From CAYGDP01 sp964348665 (lineage in GTDB: Bacteria > Verrucomicrobiota > Verrucomicrobiia > Palsa-1439 > CAYGDP01), in contig CAYGDP010000021.1 in the NCBI GenBank assembly GCA_964348665.1, positions 1 to 64,000 on the forward strand: a stretch of 64,000 nucleotides of DNA. Direction: 5' to 3'. A program made the translations under genes and the position numbers. Of this stretch, positions 25,114 through 33,591 are shown in pieces; within the stretch, counting starts at the first letter, position 1, and every line of letters begins with the position of its first letter. Under the pieces are notes generated by a model. The model saw only the letters and a list, made by a program, of their open reading frames with translations, searched no databases and had not been told where the DNA came from.

Positions 25114-26073
25114 TTATGGCGCGATGATCTCGCCTTTGACCGGCGAGTAATCCAGCAATTCCGTTGGTTTTTGGTTGGCGATGGTGGAAAGTTTCCGGAA
25201 ATGGACTTTGATTCCGACAGCGTCCTGGAGTATCCGGACGTTTTGAAGATGATAATGCAAATGAGGCTCGCTGGAGTTGCCGGAATTGCCGCAGAGTCCG
25301 AGCAGGTCGCCGCGTTTTACGTTTTGGCCGCGTTTGACGACGATGCTGTCCTGTTTGAAATGGGCGAGCACGCTGATTTCAAGCGGGGCGTGTTCCAGAA
25401 TGACCACGTTGCCGAGCGCCGAGTAAGGGTTCAGTGAGCCAGGCACATTATCGCGAACCCCCTCAATAACTTCCACAACGGTCCCGTCGGCCGGAGCGAA
25501 GATTTTGCGCCCGAAGGCATAATAATCCTCATTTTGTTCGCCTTCGCCGCGATGGGTTTTTCCGTCGGGGCCGATGCCAAGGAAATCAAACGCAAATCGT
25601 TGATTCGGCTCGTCGCGATGATAGTTTTGCTCCCGTGTATCGCCTCCCCAGAGAACGACCCACTGATCGGTAAAGGGCAGAGTGAGCGGAGTTTTGTTTC
25701 GCGCCGGCACCGGCGCGCGCGGTTTATGCGGACCAAACCATAGACCGGTGAGTTTGCCATCGGCATCGAGGACGAGTTTGAGATTGATCGTTGCTCGTTC
25801 GCATTTGATTACGAAGAGGTGTTGATGGGGCGCGGCGTCGCTTCGAACCGGGGCGCCGAGTTTGCCGGCTTGATCGCGTAGTTGTTGAACCACCGTGTTC
25901 CACGTCTCGAGTGGCAATGCCTTTGTCAGTTCTTTCGACCATGAATTTCGCGCAGCGGGAGCGTCGTTCGCATTGATTGCGGCAACCAGGTCGTCGGCGA
26001 CTTTTTGCGCCGTGACAGCTGGATCGGCAAACAGGATGGTTGGGAGGAAAACTGTAGCGAGCCAAAATCGCAT
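25114..26073 (-). CDS. M23-type peptidase-like secreted protein
   Basis: 319 residues with a signal peptide (about 1-16). An N-terminal domain of about 110 residues resembles the small DUF3887-like fold that often precedes M23 domains. The M23 (lysostaphin/LytM) domain is in the C-terminal half: PADGTVVEV, GNVVILEH, GDLLGLCGNSGNSSEPHLHY. The HLHYH motif keeps the second His group. The first metal motif reads NQRFAFDF, with Arg where the usual HxxxD His would be, though a His lies nearby in QNYHRDEP. It follows the unknown membrane gene by 9 bp. Confidence 0.8.
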   Translation of the reverse strand: MRFWLATVFLPTILFADPAVTAQKVADDLVAAINANDAPAARNSWSKELTKALPLETWNTVVQQLRDQAGKLGAPVRSDAAPHQHLFVIKCERATINLKLVLDADGKLTGLWFGPHKPRAPVPARNKTPLTLPFTDQWVVLWGGDTREQNYHRDEPNQRFAFDFLGIGPDGKTHRGEGEQNEDYYAFGRKIFAPADGTVVEVIEGVRDNVPGSLNPYSALGNVVILEHAPLEISVLAHFKQDSIVVKRGQNVKRGDLLGLCGNSGNSSEPHLHYHLQNVRILQDAVGIKVHFRKLSTIANQKPTELLDYSPVKGEIIAP

Positions 26074-26082
26074 GGCAGTATC

Positions 26083-26823
26083 TTACCGTGCGCCAGGGCG
26101 TTTGAGCAAGTCGGAGTGTTGAGCCGCGTTTTGCGCGGTCACAATGACATAATGATGAGGGAAGATGTCGCGAGGGGATTTCAGGGCAGGAGGCATCTCG
26201 CCCGGTGTGTGTTTGGGAGATATCAGTGCTGTGATTTGACCTCCGGTAACGGCGGGAAATACGCTCTTTGCATCTTCCGAAAAAACTATGATTATCGGCG
26301 GATTCGGCTGTCTAAGCACAGCTAGGGCCGCAGGTTGATCCGGCGAGCCAATGAGGCTGGCGAGAGCTTTCGCCTTAGGATGGCGACTTAAGACGTCATC
26401 GACCATTTGCGAGGGGATGGTGCGGCCTTCGGCGAAAAAATTCGGAGGAGATTGTTCGTGAAGTATTTTTATGTTGGAAGAGGCGCAACTAGCGAAGCCG
26501 TCGAGTGCTGCTTTTACGTCTTGCTCCGATTGACGGGTAAAACCCTTGTTGCAAGTCAGCACGACCACCTCGCCTCCTTCCGGGATGGACTGGCTGACGG
26601 CGATCGCGCCGCCGCAGCCGATCACGGATTGGGCGTTGAATACCGGCGAGCTTTCTTCGGAGCTTTCGTCTTCATTTTTTTGGAAAAGCGAAGCGATCAG
26701 GATCGAAACGATTAACAGAGAGATTCCGATGAACAGAATGGGATTTTGCGAGCCGCTTTTTTTTCCTTGCATGTAAAGAATTACAAGGACAACGCCAGCA
26801 ATGATTGCGAGAAATACCAACAT
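26083..26823 (-). CDS. Membrane protein of unknown function
   Basis: 246 residues with two membrane segments at the N-terminus (about 2-18 and 28-46), then an acidic Ser/Glu linker (DESSEESSP) and a soluble domain of about 190 residues that includes GGEVVVLTCNKGFTR and SRHPKAKALASLIG. No family recognised. The start is 27 bp after the pseudopilin stop and the end is 9 bp before the M23-type gene, so these three probably form one transcript. Confidence 0.68.
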   Translation of the reverse strand: MLVFLAIIAGVVLVILYMQGKKSGSQNPILFIGISLLIVSILIASLFQKNEDESSEESSPVFNAQSVIGCGGAIAVSQSIPEGGEVVVLTCNKGFTRQSEQDVKAALDGFASCASSNIKILHEQSPPNFFAEGRTIPSQMVDDVLSRHPKAKALASLIGSPDQPAALAVLRQPNPPIIIVFSEDAKSVFPAVTGGQITALISPKHTPGEMPPALKSPRDIFPHHYVIVTAQNAAQHSDLLKRPGAR

Positions 26824-26850
26824 GGGTAAAACGGCCTGGTAGATGGAAGG

Positions 26851-27615
26851 TTAACACGGGTTATTGACGTTCCAATGCGCTGCCCAGTTTGGGTCCGTGC
26901 CCCCGTAGGATGTATTGATGGTTTCTTTTTGGTTAAGCCGATCAACGTGTCCGTCCATGAACAATATATAGGCGCCGCCCCGATGCCGGTTGCTCCAGCC
27001 GTTCGGCCATTCGTTATTGGCGGAATCGTTGCCGTCGATGGCAGTATCCCACACGCAATCGGTATTGGAATCGGCCAAAAGAAACAAGTTGGTTGGGTCC
27101 ATGCGAATATTGTCATGTTTTCGGCAGCAGAAGGCCGATTGATGCCAGCCGCCAAACCCGCAAGCGGTGCTCTCGGTAGTGCCCCAGTCGTTGTAACCGT
27201 AGGAAGCCCAACGAGTATCGGTCATCACTTGCCCGGGTCTCCAGGGTTTCGGATTGGCAGTAAAGTTGGCAGCCGAACATTGGTTTCGGGCTTGGTCTTC
27301 CGCAAACGGGCAGAGAAAGACCTTATAATTATTGTTTACATACGGCGCAATCGCCGGCATCCAGAGATTGTTGGTGTCAGCCCCAGTGAGGTGGTGCGAT
27401 GGATAATTTTTGCGGTCATGCGTGTACACGGCGAATGCGATGCCCAATTGTTTGAGATTGTTCACGCAAATGATGTCCATTGCTTTTCGCTTTGCGCCCA
27501 TGACGCTGGGCAACAGGATCCGCGCCAAAATCGCGAGAATGGTAATGACCACGAGCAGCTCGACGAGCGTAAACGCTGAACGGGTAGTTTTGATTACGCG
27601 AATACTCGGATGCAC
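26851..27615 (-). CDS. Type II secretion-type pseudopilin with H-X9-DG motif
   Basis: A prepilin-type N-terminus, AFTLVELLVVITILAILA, with the conserved Glu at +5, then about 200 residues of secreted domain. The C-terminal HRGGAYILFMDGH is the H-X9-DG motif of the large pseudopilin family of Planctomycetes and Verrucomicrobia. The best start is GTG at 27615 (VHPSIRVIKTTRS), giving 254 residues; the frame stays open into the araC-like gene, but those residues are unrelated. Several cysteines (CPFAEDQARNQCSA, CGFGGWHQSAFCC) suggest disulphides. The secretion partner genes are not in the window. Confidence 0.85.
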   Translation of the reverse strand: MHPSIRVIKTTRSAFTLVELLVVITILAILARILLPSVMGAKRKAMDIICVNNLKQLGIAFAVYTHDRKNYPSHHLTGADTNNLWMPAIAPYVNNNYKVFLCPFAEDQARNQCSAANFTANPKPWRPGQVMTDTRWASYGYNDWGTTESTACGFGGWHQSAFCCRKHDNIRMDPTNLFLLADSNTDCVWDTAIDGNDSANNEWPNGWSNRHRGGAYILFMDGHVDRLNQKETINTSYGGTDPNWAAHWNVNNPC

Positions 27616-27685
27616 GCAGCGAACATACGTCGTTCCAATGCGATATGCAATTGCACCAGGACACCAATAGCTATCGAAAAAGCAC

Positions 27686-28534
27686 CTATTGCTGGAGCTT
27701 GCGCCATCGATACTCGGACGGACGCCACCCGGTCCATTTCTTAAACGTGTTCGAAAAGACAAAGGCGTTTTGGTAACCGATTGCCGCGCCGATCGTCTCA
27801 ATTTTGTCATTGGTGGTTTCTAGCAATTCTGCCGCGCGTTGGATGCGCAAATACGTGACCTGTTGCATCGGACTCCTGCCGAGTTGGCGGCGACAGATCC
27901 GTCGCAGATGTTCATTGCTCATGTGTGATAACCGGCTCAATTCGCCTCGGGACCATGGATGGGCAAGCTGGTTTTCCACCTGTTCCCACAATCGCCAGAG
28001 TCGCCGGTCCAGTTGGAAGGGGCGCGTCATTTGCAGCGCGTACCGGTGGATTAACTCGACCCAATGCCGCGTCGCCGCCGCATCCTGTCCATGATGGATT
28101 TCGTAATGCAATCCCAGAATGGCGAGTCGAAGCGGCTCGGCGTTGCATCGAGACAGGACGGGCGAATGCGCCGTCACGATCGGCAGTTGGTCGCCCGGTT
28201 CGAGATAACGCACGCAGCAGATTCCCCATCGCGATCCAGGAACGGCATTAAACGCGTCGAGCACGTGTGGCGGCACCAGGCTGGCCGTCCCGGCGCGGCA
28301 GATTTGCCAGCGGCCATCGAGCAAGATCTTTCCTTTTCCAGCAAAACTAGCCAGCAGGAAACTCCCGTCGGGATCGCGTCGCACCATTCGAAACGGACTG
28401 GCAGCGTCGAAGATTTCAACATGTTTGAGATGATGCGTCATGAGCAGTGGACAATCCTCGGCGCGCACGATCCAGGAGCGCGTGGACGCGCCGATGATGT
28501 GAGTTTCTTTCAGACCAGGTTCGTGGCGGTACAT
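27686..28534 (-). CDS. AraC family transcriptional regulator
   Basis: 282 residues. The N-terminal 170 form a cupin-like sensing domain. The C-terminal 100 carry the two helix-turn-helix motifs: SRGELSRLSHMSNEHLRRIC and IETIGAAIGYQNAFVFSNTF followed by GWRPSEYR. It is divergent from the MFS transporter gene (173 bp between starts), which suggests that it controls the sugar cluster at 28.7-31.7 kb; this is inference. The effector is unknown. Confidence 0.88.
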   Translation of the reverse strand: MYRHEPGLKETHIIGASTRSWIVRAEDCPLLMTHHLKHVEIFDAASPFRMVRRDPDGSFLLASFAGKGKILLDGRWQICRAGTASLVPPHVLDAFNAVPGSRWGICCVRYLEPGDQLPIVTAHSPVLSRCNAEPLRLAILGLHYEIHHGQDAAATRHWVELIHRYALQMTRPFQLDRRLWRLWEQVENQLAHPWSRGELSRLSHMSNEHLRRICRRQLGRSPMQQVTYLRIQRAAELLETTNDKIETIGAAIGYQNAFVFSNTFKKWTGWRPSEYRWRKLQQ

Positions 28535-28600
28535 TGCAGCGCCGGAGTGTAGGGGATTGGTTGAATCCGGTAAACGTCAATGTTTCCAGCCGACTAGGTG

Positions 28601-28628
28601 TTGACAAATGGGTGATTCCGCGTAGGAT
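28601..28628 (+). promoter_or_regulatory. Promoter of the MFS transporter gene
   Basis: Perfect TTGACA (28601-28606) and TAGGAT (28623-28628) with a 16-bp spacer, about 80 bp before the ATG and inside the AraC/MFS divergent region. Confidence 0.6.
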
Positions 28629-28707
28629 ACCGCCCAATAACTGGCTGGTTGCGCCACGCGCGCGCGGAGGTCGGCCGGCCATTGCTCGTAAAAACCAAGG
28701 AGAATTT

Positions 28708-30330
28708 ATGCCTGAAGCAAATCGCAGTCGTCTGTTGTGGGCAGGTTTTATGGCGATTCTGGCCGCCGGCGTCGGTTTCGCCATTCGCGGCGGAATCTTC
28801 GACAACTGGGGCGCGGAATTTGGTTTTACGGGCGCGGAATTGGGCGCCATCGGCGGCGCCGGTTTTTCCGGCTTTTGCTTCGGCATTATTATTGGCGGCG
28901 TCATCTGCGACAAAATCGGCTACGGCAAACTTGTCATCGTAGCTTTCGCGCTTCATATTTTATCGGCGTTTGTCACGTTTGCGGCTGTGCCCGGCGAGGG
29001 CGAGGCGGGCAAGGCGATGGCCTACAATTTCCTCTTCTGGGGAATGTTTATTTTTGCCTATGCCAACGGTACGCTGGAAGCAGTTGCCAATCCGCTCGTA
29101 GCTACACTCTACCCTGAAAATCGTACACATTATCTAAACATTCTTCACGCGAGCTGGCCGGCGGGCTTGGTACTTGGTGGCGTGGCTGGCTGGATTTTAG
29201 ACGACAGACTAAAGTGGGATTGGAAAATGCAGTTGGCCCTTTATTTGATCCCAACGGTTATTTACGGATTGATGTTTCTTGGGCAACATATGCCTAAATC
29301 AGAAGCATCGGCCAAGGGTTTAGGCTTGGGAGAAATGTTTAAAGATGTCGGTATTTTTGGAGCGCTTATCGTTTCGTTCTTGGTTGCCTGGTTTTTGCAG
29401 AGAGACGTTCTCACGCCAATCTTTGGCGGGGATTCTCCTGTGCCTACTATTCTCGGGTCGGCTGTGGGAGTCGGAATGGTGGTGGCGGTCGCCGTGCTTA
29501 CTCGATTCTCATTGGGACATCCGCTTTTGTTTGTGCTATTTATTGCTCATGCCCTTGTAGGCGCGGTTGAGTTGGGAACCGACGGTTGGATACAAAATAT
29601 TACCGGAAACATTTTGACTTCCACTGAAGGAAAATGGCTTTTCGTCATTACGTCCGCAATAATGTTCAGCTTACGATTCTGCGCGGATTTCATCGAGAAA
29701 CAGGTCGGTCTTTCCCCGGTGGGGATCCTACTTACTTGTGCGATCCTCGCATGTGTAGGGCTCAACTTGGCGAGCATGGTCAACTCGTTTGGCATGGCAA
29801 TTCTTGCTGTCGCCGTTGTATACGGAGTCGGCAAGACGTTTTTCTGGCCGACCATGCTTGCGGTAGCGAGCGACAGATTTCCGCGAACAGGCGCTATAGC
29901 GATTAGCATGATGGGGGGCATTGGAATGTTGTCGGCGGGATTGATCGGAGGACCGGGACTAGGGTATGCCAAGGACCGCTTTGCCGGCGAAGCCTTGCAA
30001 GCTTCCAATCCAGCTGTATTTGAAGAGTATAAGGCGGACAAACCTAGCAAGTTCTTTATTTTCACACCAGCGACCGGCTTGGACGGCAAGAAATACGGTG
30101 AGGCATCCGCTACAGGAGTCGAAAAACGCGACGAAAAACAGAAAGCCGTGATTGCCGCAAGTATCGCCGGTGATCGAAAAACCCTTGTTGCTGACTCGGT
30201 CATCCCCGGCGCAATGGCGGTGATATATTTGCTCATTCTGTTCTACTTCAAGTCCATCGGCGGCTATAAGCGGGTTGAGATTACTCCTGGTGAGGCCGCG
30301 GGTGGCGTCAAAGGCCCGGCTGAATATTAG
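28708..30330 (+). CDS. MFS transporter
   Basis: 540 residues from the ATG at 28708 with AAGGAG seven bases before it; an upstream in-frame ATG at 28534 is not used. About 12-14 hydrophobic segments. The N-terminal half starts with AGFMAILAAGVGFAIRGGIF and contains an MFS-type loop CDKIGYGK (between the second and third segments). Between the last segments is a hydrophilic insert of about 80 residues. The context (AraC regulator, isomerase-like protein) suggests sugar uptake, but the substrate is not visible. A strong terminator follows. Confidence 0.85.
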   Translation: MPEANRSRLLWAGFMAILAAGVGFAIRGGIFDNWGAEFGFTGAELGAIGGAGFSGFCFGIIIGGVICDKIGYGKLVIVAFALHILSAFVTFAAVPGEGEAGKAMAYNFLFWGMFIFAYANGTLEAVANPLVATLYPENRTHYLNILHASWPAGLVLGGVAGWILDDRLKWDWKMQLALYLIPTVIYGLMFLGQHMPKSEASAKGLGLGEMFKDVGIFGALIVSFLVAWFLQRDVLTPIFGGDSPVPTILGSAVGVGMVVAVAVLTRFSLGHPLLFVLFIAHALVGAVELGTDGWIQNITGNILTSTEGKWLFVITSAIMFSLRFCADFIEKQVGLSPVGILLTCAILACVGLNLASMVNSFGMAILAVAVVYGVGKTFFWPTMLAVASDRFPRTGAIAISMMGGIGMLSAGLIGGPGLGYAKDRFAGEALQASNPAVFEEYKADKPSKFFIFTPATGLDGKKYGEASATGVEKRDEKQKAVIAASIAGDRKTLVADSVIPGAMAVIYLLILFYFKSIGGYKRVEITPGEAAGGVKGPAEY

Positions 30331-30352
30331 TCGGCTGCTGATTGTCAAAATG

Positions 30353-30381
30353 GGCGGTTCGGTTTCCGAACCGCCTTTTTT
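30353..30381 (+). terminator. Rho-independent terminator after the MFS gene
   Basis: Perfect 10-bp stem GGCGGTTCGG/CCGAACCGCC with a TTT loop, followed by six T (30376-30381). It separates the transporter from the isomerase-like gene. Confidence 0.92.
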
Positions 30382-30438
30382 GTTTCGAGTTGCCAGAGTC
30401 GGGTGATGTTTGATAGGTTAAACCACGAAGGAGATACT

Positions 30439-31278
30439 ATGAGTGACCAAATTTTTTCTCGCCGTCAATTCCTGAAAACCTCGGTTGTTGCCGCAGGCAG
30501 TATGGCTTTTTCACGCCTCGAAGCACTGGCAGCCGATCCTTACGCCGGCTTCAAAATGGGCGCCCAGAGTTATTCCCTGCGCCATTTCGACCTCGAACCA
30601 TGTTTGGAGCGAATGCAGAAGCTCGGACTCCATTACGTCGAGTTTTTCGACAAGCACTCGCCGATCACAACCGACGCTCAAAAGATTGCTGACTTGAAAG
30701 CGAAATGTGCGAAGTACGAGGTGACGCCGCTGGCTTTCGGGGTGACTGGATTCAACGCCAACGAGGCCGAAAACCGGCGCAAGTTTGAATTTGCGAAGCT
30801 GCTCGGCTTGAAATCGCTTAGCGCAAACCCCGACCCGAACAGCTTTGCCAGCCTCGATAAACTCGTCGAAGAATTTGGCATCGCCATCGCCATTCACAAT
30901 CATGGACCAGAAGATAAACGCTACGGCAAGATTGATCAGATCGCCAAAGCGATCGAAGGTCATCACAAGCTCATCGGCACGTGTGTGGACACGGGACACT
31001 TCATTCGGAGCAACGAAGATCCCGTCAAGGCTGTTCGCACCTTTGGCGAGCGCACCCACGGCGTCCACTTGAAGGACGTGAAGACGCTGGACGGCGGCGG
31101 CAAGAAATTCTGCATTACCGGACTAGGCGATCTCGACACTGTTGCGCTCTTTCGAGAATTGAAGAAGCTAAAGTTTGCAAATTGTCTATCGCTCGAATAC
31201 GAAGAAAATCCGCAAGATCCAGTCGCCGACATGGAGCAATGCCTTAAGGTCGCGCGCGAGGCAGCGGCCAAGCTGTGA
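30439..31278 (+). CDS. Tat-exported sugar phosphate isomerase/epimerase family protein
   Basis: 279 residues from the ATG at 30439, with AAGGAG six bases upstream. The N-terminus carries a twin-arginine signal (SRRQFLKTSVVAAG) ending near LEALAAD. The TIM-barrel metal-site segments are AIAIHNHGPED, GTCVDTGHFIRS, GVHLKDVK and LSLEYEENP. Exported members with this layout are common in Verrucomicrobia and Planctomycetes, usually near Gfo/Idh/MocA proteins and sugar transporters. Substrate unknown. Confidence 0.88.
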   Translation: MSDQIFSRRQFLKTSVVAAGSMAFSRLEALAADPYAGFKMGAQSYSLRHFDLEPCLERMQKLGLHYVEFFDKHSPITTDAQKIADLKAKCAKYEVTPLAFGVTGFNANEAENRRKFEFAKLLGLKSLSANPDPNSFASLDKLVEEFGIAIAIHNHGPEDKRYGKIDQIAKAIEGHHKLIGTCVDTGHFIRSNEDPVKAVRTFGERTHGVHLKDVKTLDGGGKKFCITGLGDLDTVALFRELKKLKFANCLSLEYEENPQDPVADMEQCLKVAREAAAKL

Positions 31279-31316
31279 AATGATGCGCGGCTAAGTCGTG
31301 AACCGACTGATTCGAA

Positions 31317-31709
31317 ATGAAACTGGAAGTTAGTGGCATCCATCACGCTTCGGTCGTCGTAACCGATCCTGACCGTGCGCGGAAATTCTACAGTGAGATT
31401 TTGGGGTTCCAGGAAATTCCGCGCCCGTCCACATTCTCCCAAGATCCGATGGGCGTGATCTGGTTTGTATTGGGTGAGCAGCATCTTCATTTGATTCCAC
31501 AGAAATCGGCCGATCCCAAAAGTCCGCGCCATTTTGCGATCCAAGTGAACGACGCGAAAGCCGCGAGGAATTTTTGCCGGGCAAAACGGCTGCCGATTCG
31601 CGAGACGACGAAGATTCCCGGAGCTGACCGTTTTTTTATCAGCGACCCGGATGAAAACAGCATCGAGTTGATCGAATGGCGGGAACCATATCCTCATTCG
31701 GGGCGGTAG
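31317..31709 (+). CDS. VOC family protein (glyoxalase/dioxygenase fold)
   Basis: 130 residues of the vicinal oxygen chelate fold, with two beta-alpha-beta-beta-beta halves. The first begins GIHHASVVVTDPDRARKFY; the second contains RHFAIQVNDAKAARNF and ends FFISDPDENSIELIEW. Candidate metal ligands are the His in GIHHAS, the His in QHLHLI, the His in RHFAI and the late Glu in IELIEW, so it may bind metal. The reaction is not known. It overlaps the 3' end of the convergent glycosyltransferase gene by 16 bp. Confidence 0.85.
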   Translation: MKLEVSGIHHASVVVTDPDRARKFYSEILGFQEIPRPSTFSQDPMGVIWFVLGEQHLHLIPQKSADPKSPRHFAIQVNDAKAARNFCRAKRLPIRETTKIPGADRFFISDPDENSIELIEWREPYPHSGR

Positions 31710-33379
31710 GTTTTGGCGCGTTCGCGGACGATTTTCAACCAGTCTTGTAACGGTTTGTGTGACGGATAGCGTTTCGCGGCGTCTTCGAAAAACTGCAATT
31801 TGCGCGGATATATTGGTAGCACTTCCTCCTGCGGATCTGGAGTGAGCGCCTCCTTCCACATTTTTTCCGCTTGTTCTTGATCTCCGCCATCCATCAATCG
31901 CACGGCAAACTCGGCTTTCAGGGTTGCTGCTTTGGGGTGAAAGTGCAGGAAGTTTTCATGTTTTCGAATCATGAATTCCAAGCCCGTCAGTGTATTGACA
32001 GGAATTTGCAATGGACCGGCGCAAACCAACACCGCAACAGCTACAACAATGCTGATTAATATCCAGGGTTGTAGGAGGGAGCGATGAAACGTCGTCAGGC
32101 TTTGGATGTCTCCCTGCCAGAGCGGCTCGATTCCGCGAACCAGCCCGTACGCAGCGACAACAGAGATCATCGGCAAAGCCGGCAGGAGATAGCGAGCCCA
32201 GTTGAGGTGAAAAGTGATGAAGGTCTGCGCGCAGATCAAAGCGGCAGTCAGGAGTAATAGCAACGGGAAACCCGCGCGATTGTCGCCGTCGTTGCGAGTG
32301 GATTCTCGAGCCAAGAGGACCGATCCCATCAGTGAGCCGACAAACGTCAGCGGCATAACCAACCATTGCCAGAGGGATTGTCCTGGAAAGAATAAATGCT
32401 TTACAGCGAAGATAAACTGACGCCCCCAATCGCTAAACGCGTGTTCGAAGGAATACCGCCGTTGCATCGCAACCCATTCTAGCCGGTGCTGAAATATGCT
32501 GATAAAATTGTCGATTGGGTGCGGCCAAAGCGTTGGGTATAGCGCAACACAAAACACCCACGCGCCGATGCCCACGCCAATTCCCGCGGCGATGAAGCAT
32601 TGACGGCTTCTCACGGTTTTGCTCGTAACTGCTTTCACCGCGCAAATGGCAAGCCAGGTGATCCACGTCATTGCGGCATTGGCTTTGGTGAGGACGCCGA
32701 GCGCGAGGACGAGTGCCAGCAAGGAAAGCCATGCGATCAAGGTACCGGTTCCGCCCTCCATTGTTTCCAATTGTTTTGCCAAATGGAATTGCAGGAGCAA
32801 ACCCGCACTGATCCAAGCCATAACTTGCGTGTCAGGCATGGCCAGCGAGCAATACTGTTGATATAGCGGATGCCAAGCCACGATCACCGCCGCGGTCATT
32901 CCGATGCCCGAGTTGATTTGAGCGCCAAGGAGGTAGATTAAGAATAGCGTAATCAATCCGAATCCCAGCGAAACGGTTCGCAGCGTCTTCAAGGCCGCGG
33001 CCGGCGTGCGGCGGTTCAGTTCGTCCAAAAACGCTGGCCATCCATAGAGATCATAGGCATGAGCATCCCAGTACAGGCGGTTCTCCAGTGATGTCTCCAC
33101 CAATCCTTGCGTCGCCAGCGCAGCCCCGAAAACCCATGGCACCAGGGGGCGATGGTCGTACGCATCGCGAGACTGCCAGTTGGGATGGAACCAGTCGCCG
33201 CGTTGAAAAGCGAGATGATAATAATACGAGCTGAACACCCATGTACTTTCGTCCACATCTTGGATTGGCGCATCGAGATTATGGTTGAAGCGGATCCCGA
33301 CAGGCAACCCGATGGCAAGAACAGCGACCAGCGTTAGCCATGGAGACCGCTTTGCCGCCGATTGATTGGATTGTGACAT
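31694..33379 (-). CDS. GT39-type membrane glycosyltransferase
   Basis: 561 residues with about ten membrane segments. The first periplasmic loop has the acidic pair expected of ArnT/PMT-like GT-C enzymes (QDVDESTWVF) and then YDHRPLVPWVFGAALATQGL. The C-terminal part after the membrane region carries a TPR-like stretch (FAVRLMDGGDQEQAEKMWKE). Such enzymes transfer a sugar from a lipid carrier outside the inner membrane; donor and acceptor are unknown. It is paralogous to the N-terminal part of the gene at 33592, whose loops have the same layout. Confidence 0.82.
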   Translation of the reverse strand: MSQSNQSAAKRSPWLTLVAVLAIGLPVGIRFNHNLDAPIQDVDESTWVFSSYYYHLAFQRGDWFHPNWQSRDAYDHRPLVPWVFGAALATQGLVETSLENRLYWDAHAYDLYGWPAFLDELNRRTPAAALKTLRTVSLGFGLITLFLIYLLGAQINSGIGMTAAVIVAWHPLYQQYCSLAMPDTQVMAWISAGLLLQFHLAKQLETMEGGTGTLIAWLSLLALVLALGVLTKANAAMTWITWLAICAVKAVTSKTVRSRQCFIAAGIGVGIGAWVFCVALYPTLWPHPIDNFISIFQHRLEWVAMQRRYSFEHAFSDWGRQFIFAVKHLFFPGQSLWQWLVMPLTFVGSLMGSVLLARESTRNDGDNRAGFPLLLLLTAALICAQTFITFHLNWARYLLPALPMISVVAAYGLVRGIEPLWQGDIQSLTTFHRSLLQPWILISIVVAVAVLVCAGPLQIPVNTLTGLEFMIRKHENFLHFHPKAATLKAEFAVRLMDGGDQEQAEKMWKEALTPDPQEEVLPIYPRKLQFFEDAAKRYPSHKPLQDWLKIVRERAKTYRPE

Positions 33380-33591
33380 GGAGCGTTACCGGCTTGCGCG
33401 GGGAAGGAATTTTATAGGAACAGCGGTCCGGATTATTGCCTGCGTGGCGGGCACTGGGTTGAATAGCGAACGGTCTCGATGTCTCTCGTAAATTACCGCA
33501 GCTCGATTCTGGATTGTAAGGTTGGGGGCGACCATGCTTGTACCATCGATGATTCTGTTGCGATTACTCGTTTTCAAGTGAGTACCCGAGT

